From positions 62,001 to 126,000 of the forward strand of contig CANQDT010000001.1 in the NCBI GenBank assembly GCA_947593735.1: a stretch of DNA of 64,000 nucleotides, read 5' to 3'. The notes under the pieces were generated by a model. It was not told the origin of the DNA. It ran no database searches and saw only the letters and a program-made list of their open reading frames with translations. Origin of the DNA: an uncultured Lachnospiraceae bacterium. GTDB taxonomy: Bacteria; Bacillota; Clostridia; Lachnospirales; Lachnospiraceae. Numbering within the stretch: position 1 is the first letter of the stretch; each line of letters begins with the position of its first letter. Both the position numbers and the translations under genes were made by a program. This document shows, in pieces, positions 7,869-16,289 of this stretch.

Positions 7869-8596
7869 AGGCTTTTCTCCTTTCCTGTAAGATCGAGGAA
7901 GATTTCCTCCAGGCTCTTTGACTGATCAATCTGATGCAGCCTGTCAAGCTTCCCCTGATACATCATTTTCCCATTCGCAATAATTCCGACATCCTCCGCT
8001 ATCTGGTCAATTTCGGAAAGCAGATGGCTTGACACAATCACCGTCATACCGTACTGCTGCGGCAGCGACCGGATCAATTCCCGCATTTCCTGTATGCCGG
8101 ACGGGTCAAGTCCATTTGTCGGCTCATCAAGTATCAGAAGCTGCGGAAATGACAGAAGCGCGCCTGCAAGACCAAGTCTCTGCTTCATGCCGAGCGAATA
8201 TGCCGACACTTTCTTGCCGCGTTGATGGTCGAGCCTGACGATCTGCAATACTTTATCAATATTCTTTTTCGGAATATCGAGCATGGTCTGTAAAATGCGC
8301 AGATTTTCTGCTCCGGTGAGGTGCCCGTAAAACGACGGCGACTCGATAAGCGAGCCTGTGACGCGCAGAATTTCAATACGGTTTTTCTCGTTCATGCGCC
8401 GTCCCATGATTTCCATTTCACCCGCCGTTGGACGGATAAGGCTCAGAAGCATTTTCAGCGTCGTTGTTTTTCCTGCGCCGTTCGGACCGAGGAACCCGTA
8501 TATGCGCCCTTTCTTCACGCTCATATCCAAGTTGCTGACCGCCGCAGTTCCCCTGTAGAACTTTGTAAGTCCGGTTGTTTTTACTACTTCATCCAT
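7865..8596 (-). CDS. ABC transporter ATP-binding protein, lantibiotic protection LanF-like
   Basis: A 243-residue ATPase of the BcrA/LanF class. Walker A is GPNGAGKTT at about 37-45, the signature region YSLGMKQRLG near 133-142 and Walker B LLILDEPTNGLD near 155-166. The ATG at 8596 is chosen because AAAGGAG sits 9 nt before it and the product then begins directly with the ATPase fold; an in-frame upstream start at 8713 would run through the divergent promoter region. It heads the three-gene exporter operon and diverges from a two-component system, the usual LanFEG-RK arrangement. Confidence 0.9.
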   Translation of the reverse strand: MDEVVKTTGLTKFYRGTAAVSNLDMSVKKGRIYGFLGPNGAGKTTTLKMLLSLIRPTAGEMEIMGRRMNEKNRIEILRVTGSLIESPSFYGHLTGAENLRILQTMLDIPKKNIDKVLQIVRLDHQRGKKVSAYSLGMKQRLGLAGALLSFPQLLILDEPTNGLDPSGIQEMRELIRSLPQQYGMTVIVSSHLLSEIDQIAEDVGIIANGKMMYQGKLDRLHQIDQSKSLEEIFLDLTGKEKSL

Positions 8597-8645
8597 AAAA
8601 ACTCTCCTTTTCTGTTTGATATAAGAAAATGCTACCATATAAACC

Positions 8646-8675
8646 TTTCGTAAACGTAACTCCTGCCTTACGAAA
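8646..8675. promoter_or_regulatory. Inverted repeat TTTCGTAA-N14-TTACGAAA, candidate operator
   Basis: A perfect 8-bp inverted repeat with centres 22 bp apart, about two helical turns, in the middle of the region between the divergent immunity transporter and the two-component genes. The spacing suits a dimeric regulator controlling one or both directions. The regulator encoded at 8742 is the obvious candidate. Confidence 0.4.
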
Positions 8676-8714
8676 ACCTTAAATAAAATATTCGGTTTGA
8701 AATCCGTTCTCAAT

Positions 8715-8720
8715 TATAAT
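8715..8720 (+). promoter_or_regulatory. Candidate -10 for the RR-HK operon
   Basis: A consensus TATAAT lies 21 bp before the regulator ATG at 8742, with only a poor -35 (around TTCGGT at 8691). A good -10 with a weak -35 is typical of an activator-dependent promoter. It also rules out translation from an earlier in-frame ATG at 8697. Confidence 0.4.
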
Positions 8721-8741
8721 AAAATAAAATCGGTGATAAGC

Positions 8742-9446
8742 ATGAACGAACTGAAAAACAAAAAAATTTTAATTGTAGACGATGAAAACGAACTTCTAAA
8801 AATGCTCTCGGAGATATTGTTCCGAAACGGCTTTTACCATATCTTCACCGCATCTAACTGCGAAACGGCGCTGCGAATCGCAGGCGAACAGCCGATCGCC
8901 CTTTATCTGCTTGACGTAAATCTGCCTGACGGGGATGGGTTTACACTGTTTGAAAGGCTGCGCGAAATTTCATCCGCTCCGGCAATCTTCCTCACAGCAT
9001 GCGGCGAGGGAAATGACCGGATCAGAGGTCTTGGCTTGGGCGCGGACGATTATATCGTGAAGCCGTTCCTGGCGGACGAACTGGTTTTGCGCATAAACGC
9101 CGTATTAAAACGCGTTTACAGCATTTCGGAAATAAACTCCTCGTTTCGTCTGCCGGGCGCCACAGTCAGTTTTGAAACAGCGTCCGTCCAAAAAAACGGC
9201 AAAGAAATTCCGCTTACGGCAAAAGAATATATCCTGCTTAAAAAGCTGTACGATAACAGAAATAAAATCGTCACATTCGACGCGCTTTGTCTGGCAGCAT
9301 GGGGCGGGGAATATTACGGATATGAAAACACACTGATGGTGCACATAAGACGGCTGCGGCAGAAAATCGAAGCCGAGCCTTCCCGACCGCGCCATTTATT
9401 GACGGTCAGGGGGCTTGGGTATAAGCTGGTGATCGCCAATGAATAA
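8742..9446 (+). CDS. OmpR-family response regulator of the immunity module
   Basis: A 234-residue regulator. The receiver has the acidic pair at residues 13-14, phospho-Asp near 58 (LLDVNLPDGDG) and Lys near 107 (VKPF); the C-terminal winged helix ends in VRGLGYKL. The start at 8742 has GGTGAT before it and leaves room for the TATAAT at 8715. It overlaps the kinase start by 8 bp and diverges from the LanFEG-like exporter, which it presumably controls through the inverted repeat at 8646-8675 (inference from layout). Confidence 0.9.
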   Translation: MNELKNKKILIVDDENELLKMLSEILFRNGFYHIFTASNCETALRIAGEQPIALYLLDVNLPDGDGFTLFERLREISSAPAIFLTACGEGNDRIRGLGLGADDYIVKPFLADELVLRINAVLKRVYSISEINSSFRLPGATVSFETASVQKNGKEIPLTAKEYILLKKLYDNRNKIVTFDALCLAAWGGEYYGYENTLMVHIRRLRQKIEAEPSRPRHLLTVRGLGYKLVIANE

Positions 9447-10767
9447 AACAAGTCTGAAAATTTTTATCTGTTTTACACTTGTCTCCGCTTTGATCGCGGT
9501 GATTTTGTTATGCGCAAATTTTCTCGGATATGCGTATATTGCAACCGATTCCGGCAGCTATGGAAGCCCCGAAAAAGTTCTCGCGCTGATAAGCGAACAT
9601 TTAACGCGCACCAAAAACGGCTTTGCACTTGCAGAAAATGTCGTTCCTGACAATGCCTGGTGCATTTTAATTGACGAAAGCGGCGATCTTATCTGGTCGC
9701 AAAACGAGCCCGCCGATATCCCGACGCACTATTCGCTGAACGATGTCGCCCGTATGACACACTGGTTTCTGAATGACTACCCCGTTTATATACGCACGGA
9801 GGATTACGGGCTGCTGGTACTCGGTATGCCGAAAAATTCCGTCGGAAAATATGAAATGATTTACTCGAATCACTGGTTTCACACGCTTCCGCAAAGAATT
9901 TTGACCATTCTCATCATCAATCTTTGCTTCGCCGCGCTTTTGGCATGTATTTTGGGCTTTCGCCTATACCGACACCTGCGTTCGCTTACCGACGGCATAG
10001 CGGATCTGCGGAATGAAAAGCCCGTGAGATTGCGTGAAAATGGCATTTTCAGAGAAATTTCCGCCAATATAAACCTTACATCAAATGCGATTGAGCGCAA
10101 GAATGCCGCCCTTGCTGCCCGCGACAACGCGCGGTCAAACTGGATTTCCGGTATTTCCCACGATATACGGACGCCGCTTTCGGTAATGATCGGATATTCG
10201 GACGAACTTGCAAAATCGGAAAATCTCACAGAACCGGAGCATAGAAAAGCCGAAGTGATAACCGCGCAGGGCATAAAAATAAAGAAACTGATCGAGGATC
10301 TGAATTTAATTTCATCCCTCGAATACGATATGCAGCCGTTAAGGAAAACCATAGTCAGAATCTGTCCGCTTCTTCGCCGCGTCGTATCAGATATAGTAAA
10401 TAGTTCCGCCGCAGACAAATATGAAATCGAACTGATTCTGCACACGGAACAGGCAGTCATTTTCGCCGACGAAAATCTGATCGAGCGCGCGGTATATAAT
10501 TTGATCAACAACAGCATCACACACAACGAACCCGGCTGTAAGATCAGGATAACACAATACGCGGAACGGGGAATGGTCATCATGGAAATCGCCGATAACG
10601 GCAAAGGGTTGCCGCGGGAAGTGACCGACAATATCTCCCTGATTCCCAAATCCTCCCACGGGCTTGGACTGCCTATGGCATACAGGATTATAAAAACCCA
10701 CGGCGGGGAATTTTCGATTGAGAACAATCAAGGGGTGAAAATACAAATGAAATTGCCGATGGCATAA
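9439..10767 (+). CDS. Sensor histidine kinase of the immunity module
   Basis: A 442-residue kinase. Membrane segments at about 8-30 and 153-174 enclose an extracytoplasmic domain of some 120 residues, large enough to bind a ligand. A HAMP-like linker leads to the H box SHDIRTPL (His about 241); the N box NLINNS is near 347 and the glycine motif HGLGLPMA near 406. All catalytic motifs are intact. It is translated from an ATG inside the end of the regulator gene. By layout it senses the antimicrobial removed by the divergent transporter. Confidence 0.9.
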   Translation: MNKTSLKIFICFTLVSALIAVILLCANFLGYAYIATDSGSYGSPEKVLALISEHLTRTKNGFALAENVVPDNAWCILIDESGDLIWSQNEPADIPTHYSLNDVARMTHWFLNDYPVYIRTEDYGLLVLGMPKNSVGKYEMIYSNHWFHTLPQRILTILIINLCFAALLACILGFRLYRHLRSLTDGIADLRNEKPVRLRENGIFREISANINLTSNAIERKNAALAARDNARSNWISGISHDIRTPLSVMIGYSDELAKSENLTEPEHRKAEVITAQGIKIKKLIEDLNLISSLEYDMQPLRKTIVRICPLLRRVVSDIVNSSAADKYEIELILHTEQAVIFADENLIERAVYNLINNSITHNEPGCKIRITQYAERGMVIMEIADNGKGLPREVTDNISLIPKSSHGLGLPMAYRIIKTHGGEFSIENNQGVKIQMKLPMA

Positions 10768-10798
10768 CGCCGCTTTTCTGTTCACAATCGCATTGTCT

Positions 10799-10826
10799 CC
10801 GTCCATTTCAGGAACAGCTACAAAAA
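10799..10826 (+). repeat. 28-bp direct repeat, right copy
   Basis: Matches 4678-4705 with one G-for-A difference and, like it, runs straight into a terminator stem. The two copies are 6.1 kb apart and bracket the DUF4143, AraC-remnant and LanFEG-RK segment. Confidence 0.65.
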
Positions 10827-10860
10827 GCGCCCCTCAGAACCACTGGTCCTGAGGGGCGTT
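10826..10860. terminator. Bidirectional intrinsic terminator between the immunity kinase and hsp20
   Basis: The arms CGCCCCTCAG (10828-10837) and CTGAGGGGCG (10849-10858) pair perfectly, with an extra ACC/GGT inside. On the minus strand the stem is followed by TTTTTG, so it mainly ends the hsp20 transcript. It can also stop transcripts from the kinase side. Confidence 0.8.
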
Positions 10861-10876
10861 CTCTGTCACTGATCTG

Positions 10877-11305
10877 TTACTGGATCGTAATATAATGATT
10901 TTCTTCTACTTCCGGCTGTTTTGTTTTTCTCGGAACCGACAGCTTCAGGATCCCATCCTCGTAGCTGGCACCGATCTCCTCCTGCTTTATCTGGCTGCCG
11001 ATATAGAAACTGCGCTTGCAGCTTCCGGTATACCGCTCTCTCCGGATATACTTACCCTGATCGTCCTTCTCGTCTTTGTTTTCTTCCCGTTTCGCTGAGA
11101 TCGTAAGATATCCGTTCTTTAATTCCGCCTGGATGTCTTCTTTCTTATATCCCGGCAGCGCAACATCCACCTCATACTTGTCGTCAAATTCCTTGACATC
11201 CACCTGCATCGTGGTCGGCTGTGTTACGATATGCTCCGGGAACCGGAAAAAATCATCAAACATATCCTCTGCAAAATTGTCTCTGAAAATACTTGGCATC
11301 AACAT
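10877..11305 (-). CDS. Hsp20/alpha-crystallin family small heat-shock protein
   Basis: A 142-residue small heat-shock chaperone that holds unfolding proteins in the cytoplasm. The alpha-crystallin domain covers about residues 40-140, with LPGYKKEDI, GYLTISAKR, the loop R-x-E-R, and GILKLSVP near the end. The ATG at 11305 lies 8 nt after GGAGG; a TTG two codons earlier is too close to the ribosome site. It is monocistronic, with a strong sigma-A type promoter and its own terminator. No CIRCE or CtsR-like operator is visible, so heat control, if any, is by another route. Confidence 0.93.
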   Translation of the reverse strand: MLMPSIFRDNFAEDMFDDFFRFPEHIVTQPTTMQVDVKEFDDKYEVDVALPGYKKEDIQAELKNGYLTISAKREENKDEKDDQGKYIRRERYTGSCKRSFYIGSQIKQEEIGASYEDGILKLSVPRKTKQPEVEENHYITIQ

Positions 11306-11381
11306 AATCAATTCCTCCTTTTTCTATCCTATTGTAATTCATTTTCTTGTTTTTATTCTTTGTTCCTCCTGTTCTATTTGT

Positions 11382-11410
11382 AATATAACATATAGATAGT
11401 ATGCTGTCAA
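11382..11410 (-). promoter_or_regulatory. Promoter of hsp20
   Basis: On the minus strand TTGACA (11405-11410), a 17-bp spacer, then TATATT (11382-11387). This is a near-consensus housekeeping promoter about 75 bp before the hsp20 start. Confidence 0.75.
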
Positions 11411-11461
11411 TCCCTTTTTTAAAATTTTTTTAATTTTTGCCCGGTATCGTTTCATCTCTAA

Positions 11462-11490
11462 TTGACATTGCTTCTGTCTGTTGCTATAGT
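11462..11490 (+). promoter_or_regulatory. Promoter of the alcohol/aldehyde dehydrogenase operon
   Basis: TTGACA (11462-11467), 17-bp spacer, TATAGT (11485-11490). It lies 62 bp before the dehydrogenase ATG. It resembles the galT promoter at 14191-14219, including the ATTGACATT context. Confidence 0.75.
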
Positions 11491-11552
11491 TTTTCTGGAA
11501 AATATATTTTTCTCCCGGCGCTTCCCGCGCCGCGGTCAGAAAGGAGTAAAAA

Positions 11553-12779
11553 ATGAATCTTGTCAAAAAAATCTATTGCAGGACGTTTCAACTCGGCCTC
11601 CGGATCGCCCTGCCGTTTCTTCCATATCGGAAGCCAACCGTCGTCAACCATATTTCCGCCCTGCCGCCCATCCTGGAACGCAGCGCGTGCAGCCGTGTCC
11701 TTGTCGTAACAGACGCCGGGATCTGCCGTCTGGGTCTGATCCGTTCTCTGGAACAGGAATTATCCGGACACGGGATTTCCTGTTTTGTATATGACAGGAC
11801 CGTCGCGAATCCCACGACAGCCAATGTCGCCGAAGCGGTCGATCTGTACCGCAAAAACCGCTGCGGCGCGATCATCGGATTTGGCGGCGGCTCCAGCATC
11901 GACTGCGCCAAAGCAGTCGGCGCGAAGATCGCGAAGCCGAAGCAGTCCCTTTCCCAGATGAAGGGGATCTTAAAAATACATAAAAAAACCCCGCTCCTGA
12001 TCGCGATTCCGACTACCGCCGGCACCGGCAGCGAAACAACCCTCGCCGCCGTTATCACCGACGCGGAAACGCGGCACAAATACGCGATCAACGACTTTCC
12101 GCTGATCCCCGATTACGCCGTCCTTGACCCCGCCGTGACCGTAAGCCTCCCGCCGTCGATCACTGCCACAACCGGGATGGACGCGCTGACGCACGCGGTC
12201 GAAGCGTACATCGGCAATTCAACCACGAGGGAAACAAGGGGATATGCCAGAAAAGCGGTCGCCCTGATTTTTGAAAACCTTGACGCCGCCTGCCAGAACG
12301 GCAGCGACCTCACGGCACGGCGAAATATGCTGAAAGCGTCCTTCTATGCCGGATGCGCGTTTACGAAATCCTATGTCGGATATGTCCATGCGGTCGCCCA
12401 TTCTCTCGGCGGAGAATACAATGTTCCCCATGGGCTTGCCAACGCGGTCCTGCTTCCTTTTGTGCTGGAGGCATACGGACCGTCCGTTTACAAAAAACTC
12501 CACCGCCTCGCGGTCACGGCGAAGCTGGCTTCCCCCGACACCCCGGAGGAAACCGCGGCGCGCCGGTTTATTCAGGCGATCCAGGAAATGAAACAACGGC
12601 ACGGGATCGGGGACGTCATTCCGGAGCTGAAAAAAGAAGACATTCCAAAATTATCGCGTTACGCGGACCGGGAAGCGAATCCGCTCTATCCGGTCCCCGT
12701 CCTGATGAACACGAAAGAACTGGAACAATTTTATGATCGTATTCTGGCCATGCCGGAAGGAAAGGACGCCGCCCTATGA
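11553..12779 (+). CDS. Iron-containing (group III) alcohol dehydrogenase
   Basis: A 408-residue NAD(P)-dependent alcohol dehydrogenase of the Fe-ADH fold. The Rossmann-like half has GFGGGSSIDCAK near residue 108 and TTAGTGSETT near 153. The metal site is built from Asp/His in GMDALTHAVEAY near 205 and two His in HAVAHSLGG near 280. A 30-residue N-terminal extension (MNLVKKIYCRTFQ..) precedes the core. AAAGGAG lies before the ATG. Its stop overlaps the aldehyde dehydrogenase start as ATGA, so together they could interconvert an alcohol, its aldehyde and the acid. The carbon chain involved cannot be read. Confidence 0.92.
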   Translation: MNLVKKIYCRTFQLGLRIALPFLPYRKPTVVNHISALPPILERSACSRVLVVTDAGICRLGLIRSLEQELSGHGISCFVYDRTVANPTTANVAEAVDLYRKNRCGAIIGFGGGSSIDCAKAVGAKIAKPKQSLSQMKGILKIHKKTPLLIAIPTTAGTGSETTLAAVITDAETRHKYAINDFPLIPDYAVLDPAVTVSLPPSITATTGMDALTHAVEAYIGNSTTRETRGYARKAVALIFENLDAACQNGSDLTARRNMLKASFYAGCAFTKSYVGYVHAVAHSLGGEYNVPHGLANAVLLPFVLEAYGPSVYKKLHRLAVTAKLASPDTPEETAARRFIQAIQEMKQRHGIGDVIPELKKEDIPKLSRYADREANPLYPVPVLMNTKELEQFYDRILAMPEGKDAAL

Positions 12780-14152
12780 ATGAGACAGAAATCAAAACAA
12801 TCGTACAAAAACAGCGAACTTACTTTGATACGGGAAAAACCCTGGACATCACGTTCCGCATCCGCGCCCTGCGGCGGCTCCGGGAGACCATTCGCGCGCA
12901 TGAGAAAGAAATTCACGCGGCACTTCAGAGCGATCTCGGAAAAAGCAATTTTGAAAGCTATATGTGCGAAACAGGTCTTGTACTGAGCGAGATCACGCAT
13001 ATGCTGCGCCATATCCGGTCTTATGCCCGGGAAAAGAACGTCCATACGCCGCTGGCTCAATTTCATTCCAGGAGTTTCCGGAAGCCGTCGCCCTATGGCG
13101 TCGTCCTGATCATGAGTCCATGGAACTATCCTTTTCTGCTGACGATCGACCCTCTGGTAGACGCCATAGCGGCAGGGAATACCGCGATTTTGAAGCCAAG
13201 CGCCTATTCCCCTGAAACAAGCAGGATCATCAGCCTGATCATCCGGGAATGTTTCAACGAGAGCCATGTAGCCGTCGTCACCGGAGGCCGCGCGGAAAAT
13301 ACGTGCCTGCTGAACCAGCACTTTGACTACATCTTTTTCACCGGCAGCCAGGCTGTCGGGAAAGAAGTCATGCGCCACGCGGCAGAGCGGCTCACTCCCA
13401 TGACGCTGGAGCTGGGCGGGAAAAGCCCGTGCATCGTGGAGAAAACCGCGAATATCCCGCTTGCCGCCAGGAGGATCGTTTTCGGCAAATATTTAAACTG
13501 CGGGCAGACCTGCGTCGCGCCGGATTATATTTACTGCGACGCGGAGATCAAGGGCGCGCTGCTTCAGGAAATAAAAAAACAGATCCGCCTGCAATTCGGA
13601 AACGCCCTGCGGAACAAAGACTACGGAACGATCATTAACCGGAAGCATTTCGACCGCATTACCGGTCTAATCGACCGGGAGAAGCTGTTCTGCGGCGGTG
13701 GTTCCGACCCGGGCGCGCTGAAAATCGAGCCGACCGTCATGGATCATGTGACCTTTGACGACGCGGTCATGCAGGAAGAGATCTTCGGTCCGGTTCTCCC
13801 CGTGCTTGTTTACGACTCCATCGACCAGGCGATCCGGACGATCCAGTCCATGGCGCATCCGCTCGCCCTGTATCTGTTTACAAAAAATAAAGCGGTCGCC
13901 AAAAAAGTCATGTCCCGATGCGGATTTGGCGGCGGCTGCGTCAACGACACCATCATCCACCTCGCGACGAGCGAAATGGGCTTCGGCGGATTCGGGGAAA
14001 GCGGCATGGGCGCTTACCATGGAAAAGACGGATTCCGGACATTTTCCCATTATAAGAGCATTGTCGATAAAAAAACATGGCTGGACCTGCCAATGCGATA
14101 CCAGCCATACCGCCCGGTTTACGAAAAACTGATCCGGTTTTTCCTCCGGTAA
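12776..14152 (+). CDS. Aldehyde dehydrogenase (ALDH class 3-like)
   Basis: A 458-residue NAD(P)-dependent aldehyde dehydrogenase. It has the substrate/cofactor motif MSPWNYPF near residue 113, ELGGKSPCIV near 213 with the general-base Glu, and the catalytic Cys in NCGQTCVAPDY near 245. The C-terminus GKDGFRTFSHYKS and a hydrophobic tail are typical of class 3 or fatty-aldehyde enzymes. It is coupled by ATGA overlap to the iron alcohol dehydrogenase, pointing to oxidation of the aldehyde made there, or the reverse. Non-acylating: no CoA-dependent fusion is seen. Confidence 0.92.
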   Translation: MNETEIKTIVQKQRTYFDTGKTLDITFRIRALRRLRETIRAHEKEIHAALQSDLGKSNFESYMCETGLVLSEITHMLRHIRSYAREKNVHTPLAQFHSRSFRKPSPYGVVLIMSPWNYPFLLTIDPLVDAIAAGNTAILKPSAYSPETSRIISLIIRECFNESHVAVVTGGRAENTCLLNQHFDYIFFTGSQAVGKEVMRHAAERLTPMTLELGGKSPCIVEKTANIPLAARRIVFGKYLNCGQTCVAPDYIYCDAEIKGALLQEIKKQIRLQFGNALRNKDYGTIINRKHFDRITGLIDREKLFCGGGSDPGALKIEPTVMDHVTFDDAVMQEEIFGPVLPVLVYDSIDQAIRTIQSMAHPLALYLFTKNKAVAKKVMSRCGFGGGCVNDTIIHLATSEMGFGGFGESGMGAYHGKDGFRTFSHYKSIVDKKTWLDLPMRYQPYRPVYEKLIRFFLR

Positions 14153-14190
14153 CGCGATGGATCGCGGCAGGATTTTCGCTTTTTTCATCA

Positions 14191-14219
14191 TTGACATTTT
14201 CTTCTGCCGCCCCTATAGT
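14191..14219 (+). promoter_or_regulatory. Promoter of galT
   Basis: TTGACA (14191-14196), 17-bp spacer, TATAGT (14214-14219), 48 bp before the GTG start of galT. Confidence 0.75.
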
Positions 14220-14267
14220 AGAAAACAGAAAAACTAGATTGATCTTACATAAACGGAGGAAACGATT

Positions 14268-15761
14268 GTGATAACAACGCTGATTCAGGAACTGATTGCC
14301 TACGGCCTCGATGCGGGCCTGATTACTGCCGACGACCGGATTTATACCGCGAACCGCCTGTTGGAATTATTTTCCCCGACAGACGGCGGAGAAATCCAGC
14401 CCGTTTCAAAGCCGGTCCGTCCGCTCTGCCGGATTCTGGACGATATGCTCGCGTATGCCCTGGAAGCGGGGCTGATCGAAGATGATACGACGACGATGAA
14501 AGACCTGTTCGACACAAAAATCATGGGGCTTTTAACACCCCCGCCTTCGGTTGTCCGGCGGACATTCCGGGAAAAATACAGCGAATCGCCCGTGAAAGCG
14601 ACCGATTATTATTATCAGTTCAGCCAGGCGACCAATTATATCCGCAAAGACCGGATCGCCAAAGATGAAAAATGGACGGTTGATACCGAATATGGCGTCA
14701 TCGACATTACGATCAACCTGTCCAAACCGGAAAAAGACCCAAGGGACATTGCCCGCGCCGGTGCGGCGAAGCAATCCGGATATCCGCGCTGCCTGCTGTG
14801 CAGGGAAAACGAAGGATTTTCCGGAAATCCCGCGCAGCCTGCCAGGCAGAACCACCGGGTCATCCCGGTCACGCTCGCGGGAGAATCCTACTATCTGCAG
14901 TATTCTCCATATGTTTATTATAACGAGCACTGCATTATCTTCAACGAAGCGCACATCCCGATGAAGATCGACCACGGGACATTCCGGAAGCTCCTGGACT
15001 TCGTCCGCCAGTTTCCGCACTATACCGCCGGTTCCAATGCCGACCTTCCGATCGTCGGCGGTTCCATCCTGAGCCACGATCATTTCCAGGGCGGGGGATA
15101 CGTCTTCGCGATGGCGCGCGCGCCTTACGAAACAGAATTTACCATGAACGATTATCCGTCCGTGCGTGCCGGCATCCTTCAATGGCCGATGTCGGTTATC
15201 CGGCTCCAATGCGAAGATCCCGCGCTCCTCGCGGACGCATGCGACCATATTTTGCAGGCATGGCGGGGATATACCGATGAAACCGCGTTCATTTTCAGCG
15301 AAACGGACGGCGTTCCCCACAACACGATCACCCCGATCGCGCGGATGCGCGACAGCCGGTATGAAATGGACCTGGTACTCCGGAATAATATTACGACAGA
15401 AGAATTTCCTTGGGGCGTCTACCATCCCATCGCAAAATATCATCATATTAAAAAAGAAAACATCGGATTGATCGAAGTCATGGGCTTAGCGGTTCTGCCC
15501 GCCCGGCTGAAAACGGAGATGGCGATGCTGGAAGAAGCCATTTTGAACCATCAGGATATCCGCGCGAACGAGGCGACGGAAAAACACGCGGACTGGGTGG
15601 ATTCCTGGATCGGCAGCTATACGATCACGCCGGAGACCATCCACTCTATTATCCAGAAAGAGATCGGACATGTATTTGTCAAAGTCCTGGAATGTGCCGG
15701 CGTATACAAGCGCACTCCGGAGGGGCGCGAAGCGTTCCGGCGGTTCTTCTCCATCCTGTAA
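14268..15761 (+). CDS. galT: UDP-glucose--hexose-1-phosphate uridylyltransferase (class II GalT)
   Basis: A 497-residue enzyme of the Leloir pathway that exchanges UDP between glucose-1-phosphate and galactose-1-phosphate. The length and sequence fit the Bacillota type II GalT, not the 350-residue E. coli type. The His-containing core GGSILSHDHFQGG lies near residue 265. Translation starts at GTG (14268) with GGAGG 8 nt upstream; no good ATG is nearby. No galK or galE is in the window, so its partners must be elsewhere. It has its own promoter and terminator. Confidence 0.95.
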   Translation: MITTLIQELIAYGLDAGLITADDRIYTANRLLELFSPTDGGEIQPVSKPVRPLCRILDDMLAYALEAGLIEDDTTTMKDLFDTKIMGLLTPPPSVVRRTFREKYSESPVKATDYYYQFSQATNYIRKDRIAKDEKWTVDTEYGVIDITINLSKPEKDPRDIARAGAAKQSGYPRCLLCRENEGFSGNPAQPARQNHRVIPVTLAGESYYLQYSPYVYYNEHCIIFNEAHIPMKIDHGTFRKLLDFVRQFPHYTAGSNADLPIVGGSILSHDHFQGGGYVFAMARAPYETEFTMNDYPSVRAGILQWPMSVIRLQCEDPALLADACDHILQAWRGYTDETAFIFSETDGVPHNTITPIARMRDSRYEMDLVLRNNITTEEFPWGVYHPIAKYHHIKKENIGLIEVMGLAVLPARLKTEMAMLEEAILNHQDIRANEATEKHADWVDSWIGSYTITPETIHSIIQKEIGHVFVKVLECAGVYKRTPEGREAFRRFFSIL

Positions 15762-15787
15762 ATTTCTATTCAGCCGTTTCTTAAAGC

Positions 15788-15851
15788 AAAAAGCGGAGAC
15801 GCCCCATCCTGCGAATCAGGATCGCAGAAAAAAGGTCGCCTCCGCTTTTTT
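15788..15851. terminator. Bidirectional terminator after galT
   Basis: The arms AAAAAGCGGAG (15788-15798) and CTCCGCTTTTT (15840-15850) enclose a second small hairpin, ATCCTG/CAGGAT (15806-15822). T-runs follow on both strands, so it can serve galT and the converging membrane-protein gene. Confidence 0.8.
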
Positions 15852-15866
15852 ATTTCATTCTTCTAT

Positions 15867-16289
15867 TTAATACTTTCGTTTCAGGACTATGTATACGATC
15901 ACATATAAAAGGACCAGCCCGCACAGCGATCCCGCGAGGATCATACCCGCAGTTTCCTTATGCAGCAGATACAAGACAAGCACCGCAACTCCCGTCGCCG
16001 GTGCATAGATCGAAAAAGCATAGCTTCTCGCCTTGTCCCACAACATCTGATTGCGCTCGTCGCGCTCCGCGATCTCTACCGCTTCCATCTGTTCCGGATT
16101 CCGCGAAAGCCGGAGATACTGCGCTATCCGGGCGACGCCGTAAACAATGAAACCGGATCCGAATGAATCCAGTATTTCCGTGTTGTTCCCGGTGATCCCT
16201 CCAACCAGGCAGAACACTACCCCTAACAAAATGTATCCGCCTGCAGCCCACAACCGTATTTTCCATTTCTTCTGAACTTCCATCATCAT
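15867..16289 (-). CDS. Membrane protein paired with an XRE regulator (DUF2178-like)
   Basis: A 140-residue protein with four hydrophobic segments, near 13-31, 42-60, 92-108 and 116-135, and a charged stretch between the second and third. It resembles the DUF2178-type membrane proteins that often follow a short XRE repressor. Its function is unknown. The first ATG (16289) overlaps the regulator stop as ATGA; the third in-frame ATG (16283) has better spacing to GAGGAGG and may be the true start. The pair is probably autoregulated by the XRE protein (inference). Confidence 0.75.
   Translation of the reverse strand: MMMEVQKKWKIRLWAAGGYILLGVVFCLVGGITGNNTEILDSFGSGFIVYGVARIAQYLRLSRNPEQMEAVEIAERDERNQMLWDKARSYAFSIYAPATGVAVLVLYLLHKETAGMILAGSLCGLVLLYVIVYIVLKRKY

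Noticed and set aside
8597..8741. Longer N-termini for the immunity ATPase (from 8713) and regulator (from 8697)
   Set aside because: They would cross each other's promoter region and lack ribosome sites; the internal ATGs start exactly at the conserved folds.
11306..11461. CIRCE or CtsR operator at hsp20
   Set aside because: Neither TTAGCACTC-N9-GAGTGCTAA nor the tandem GGTCAAA pattern of CtsR sites is found; only a strong housekeeping promoter is visible.
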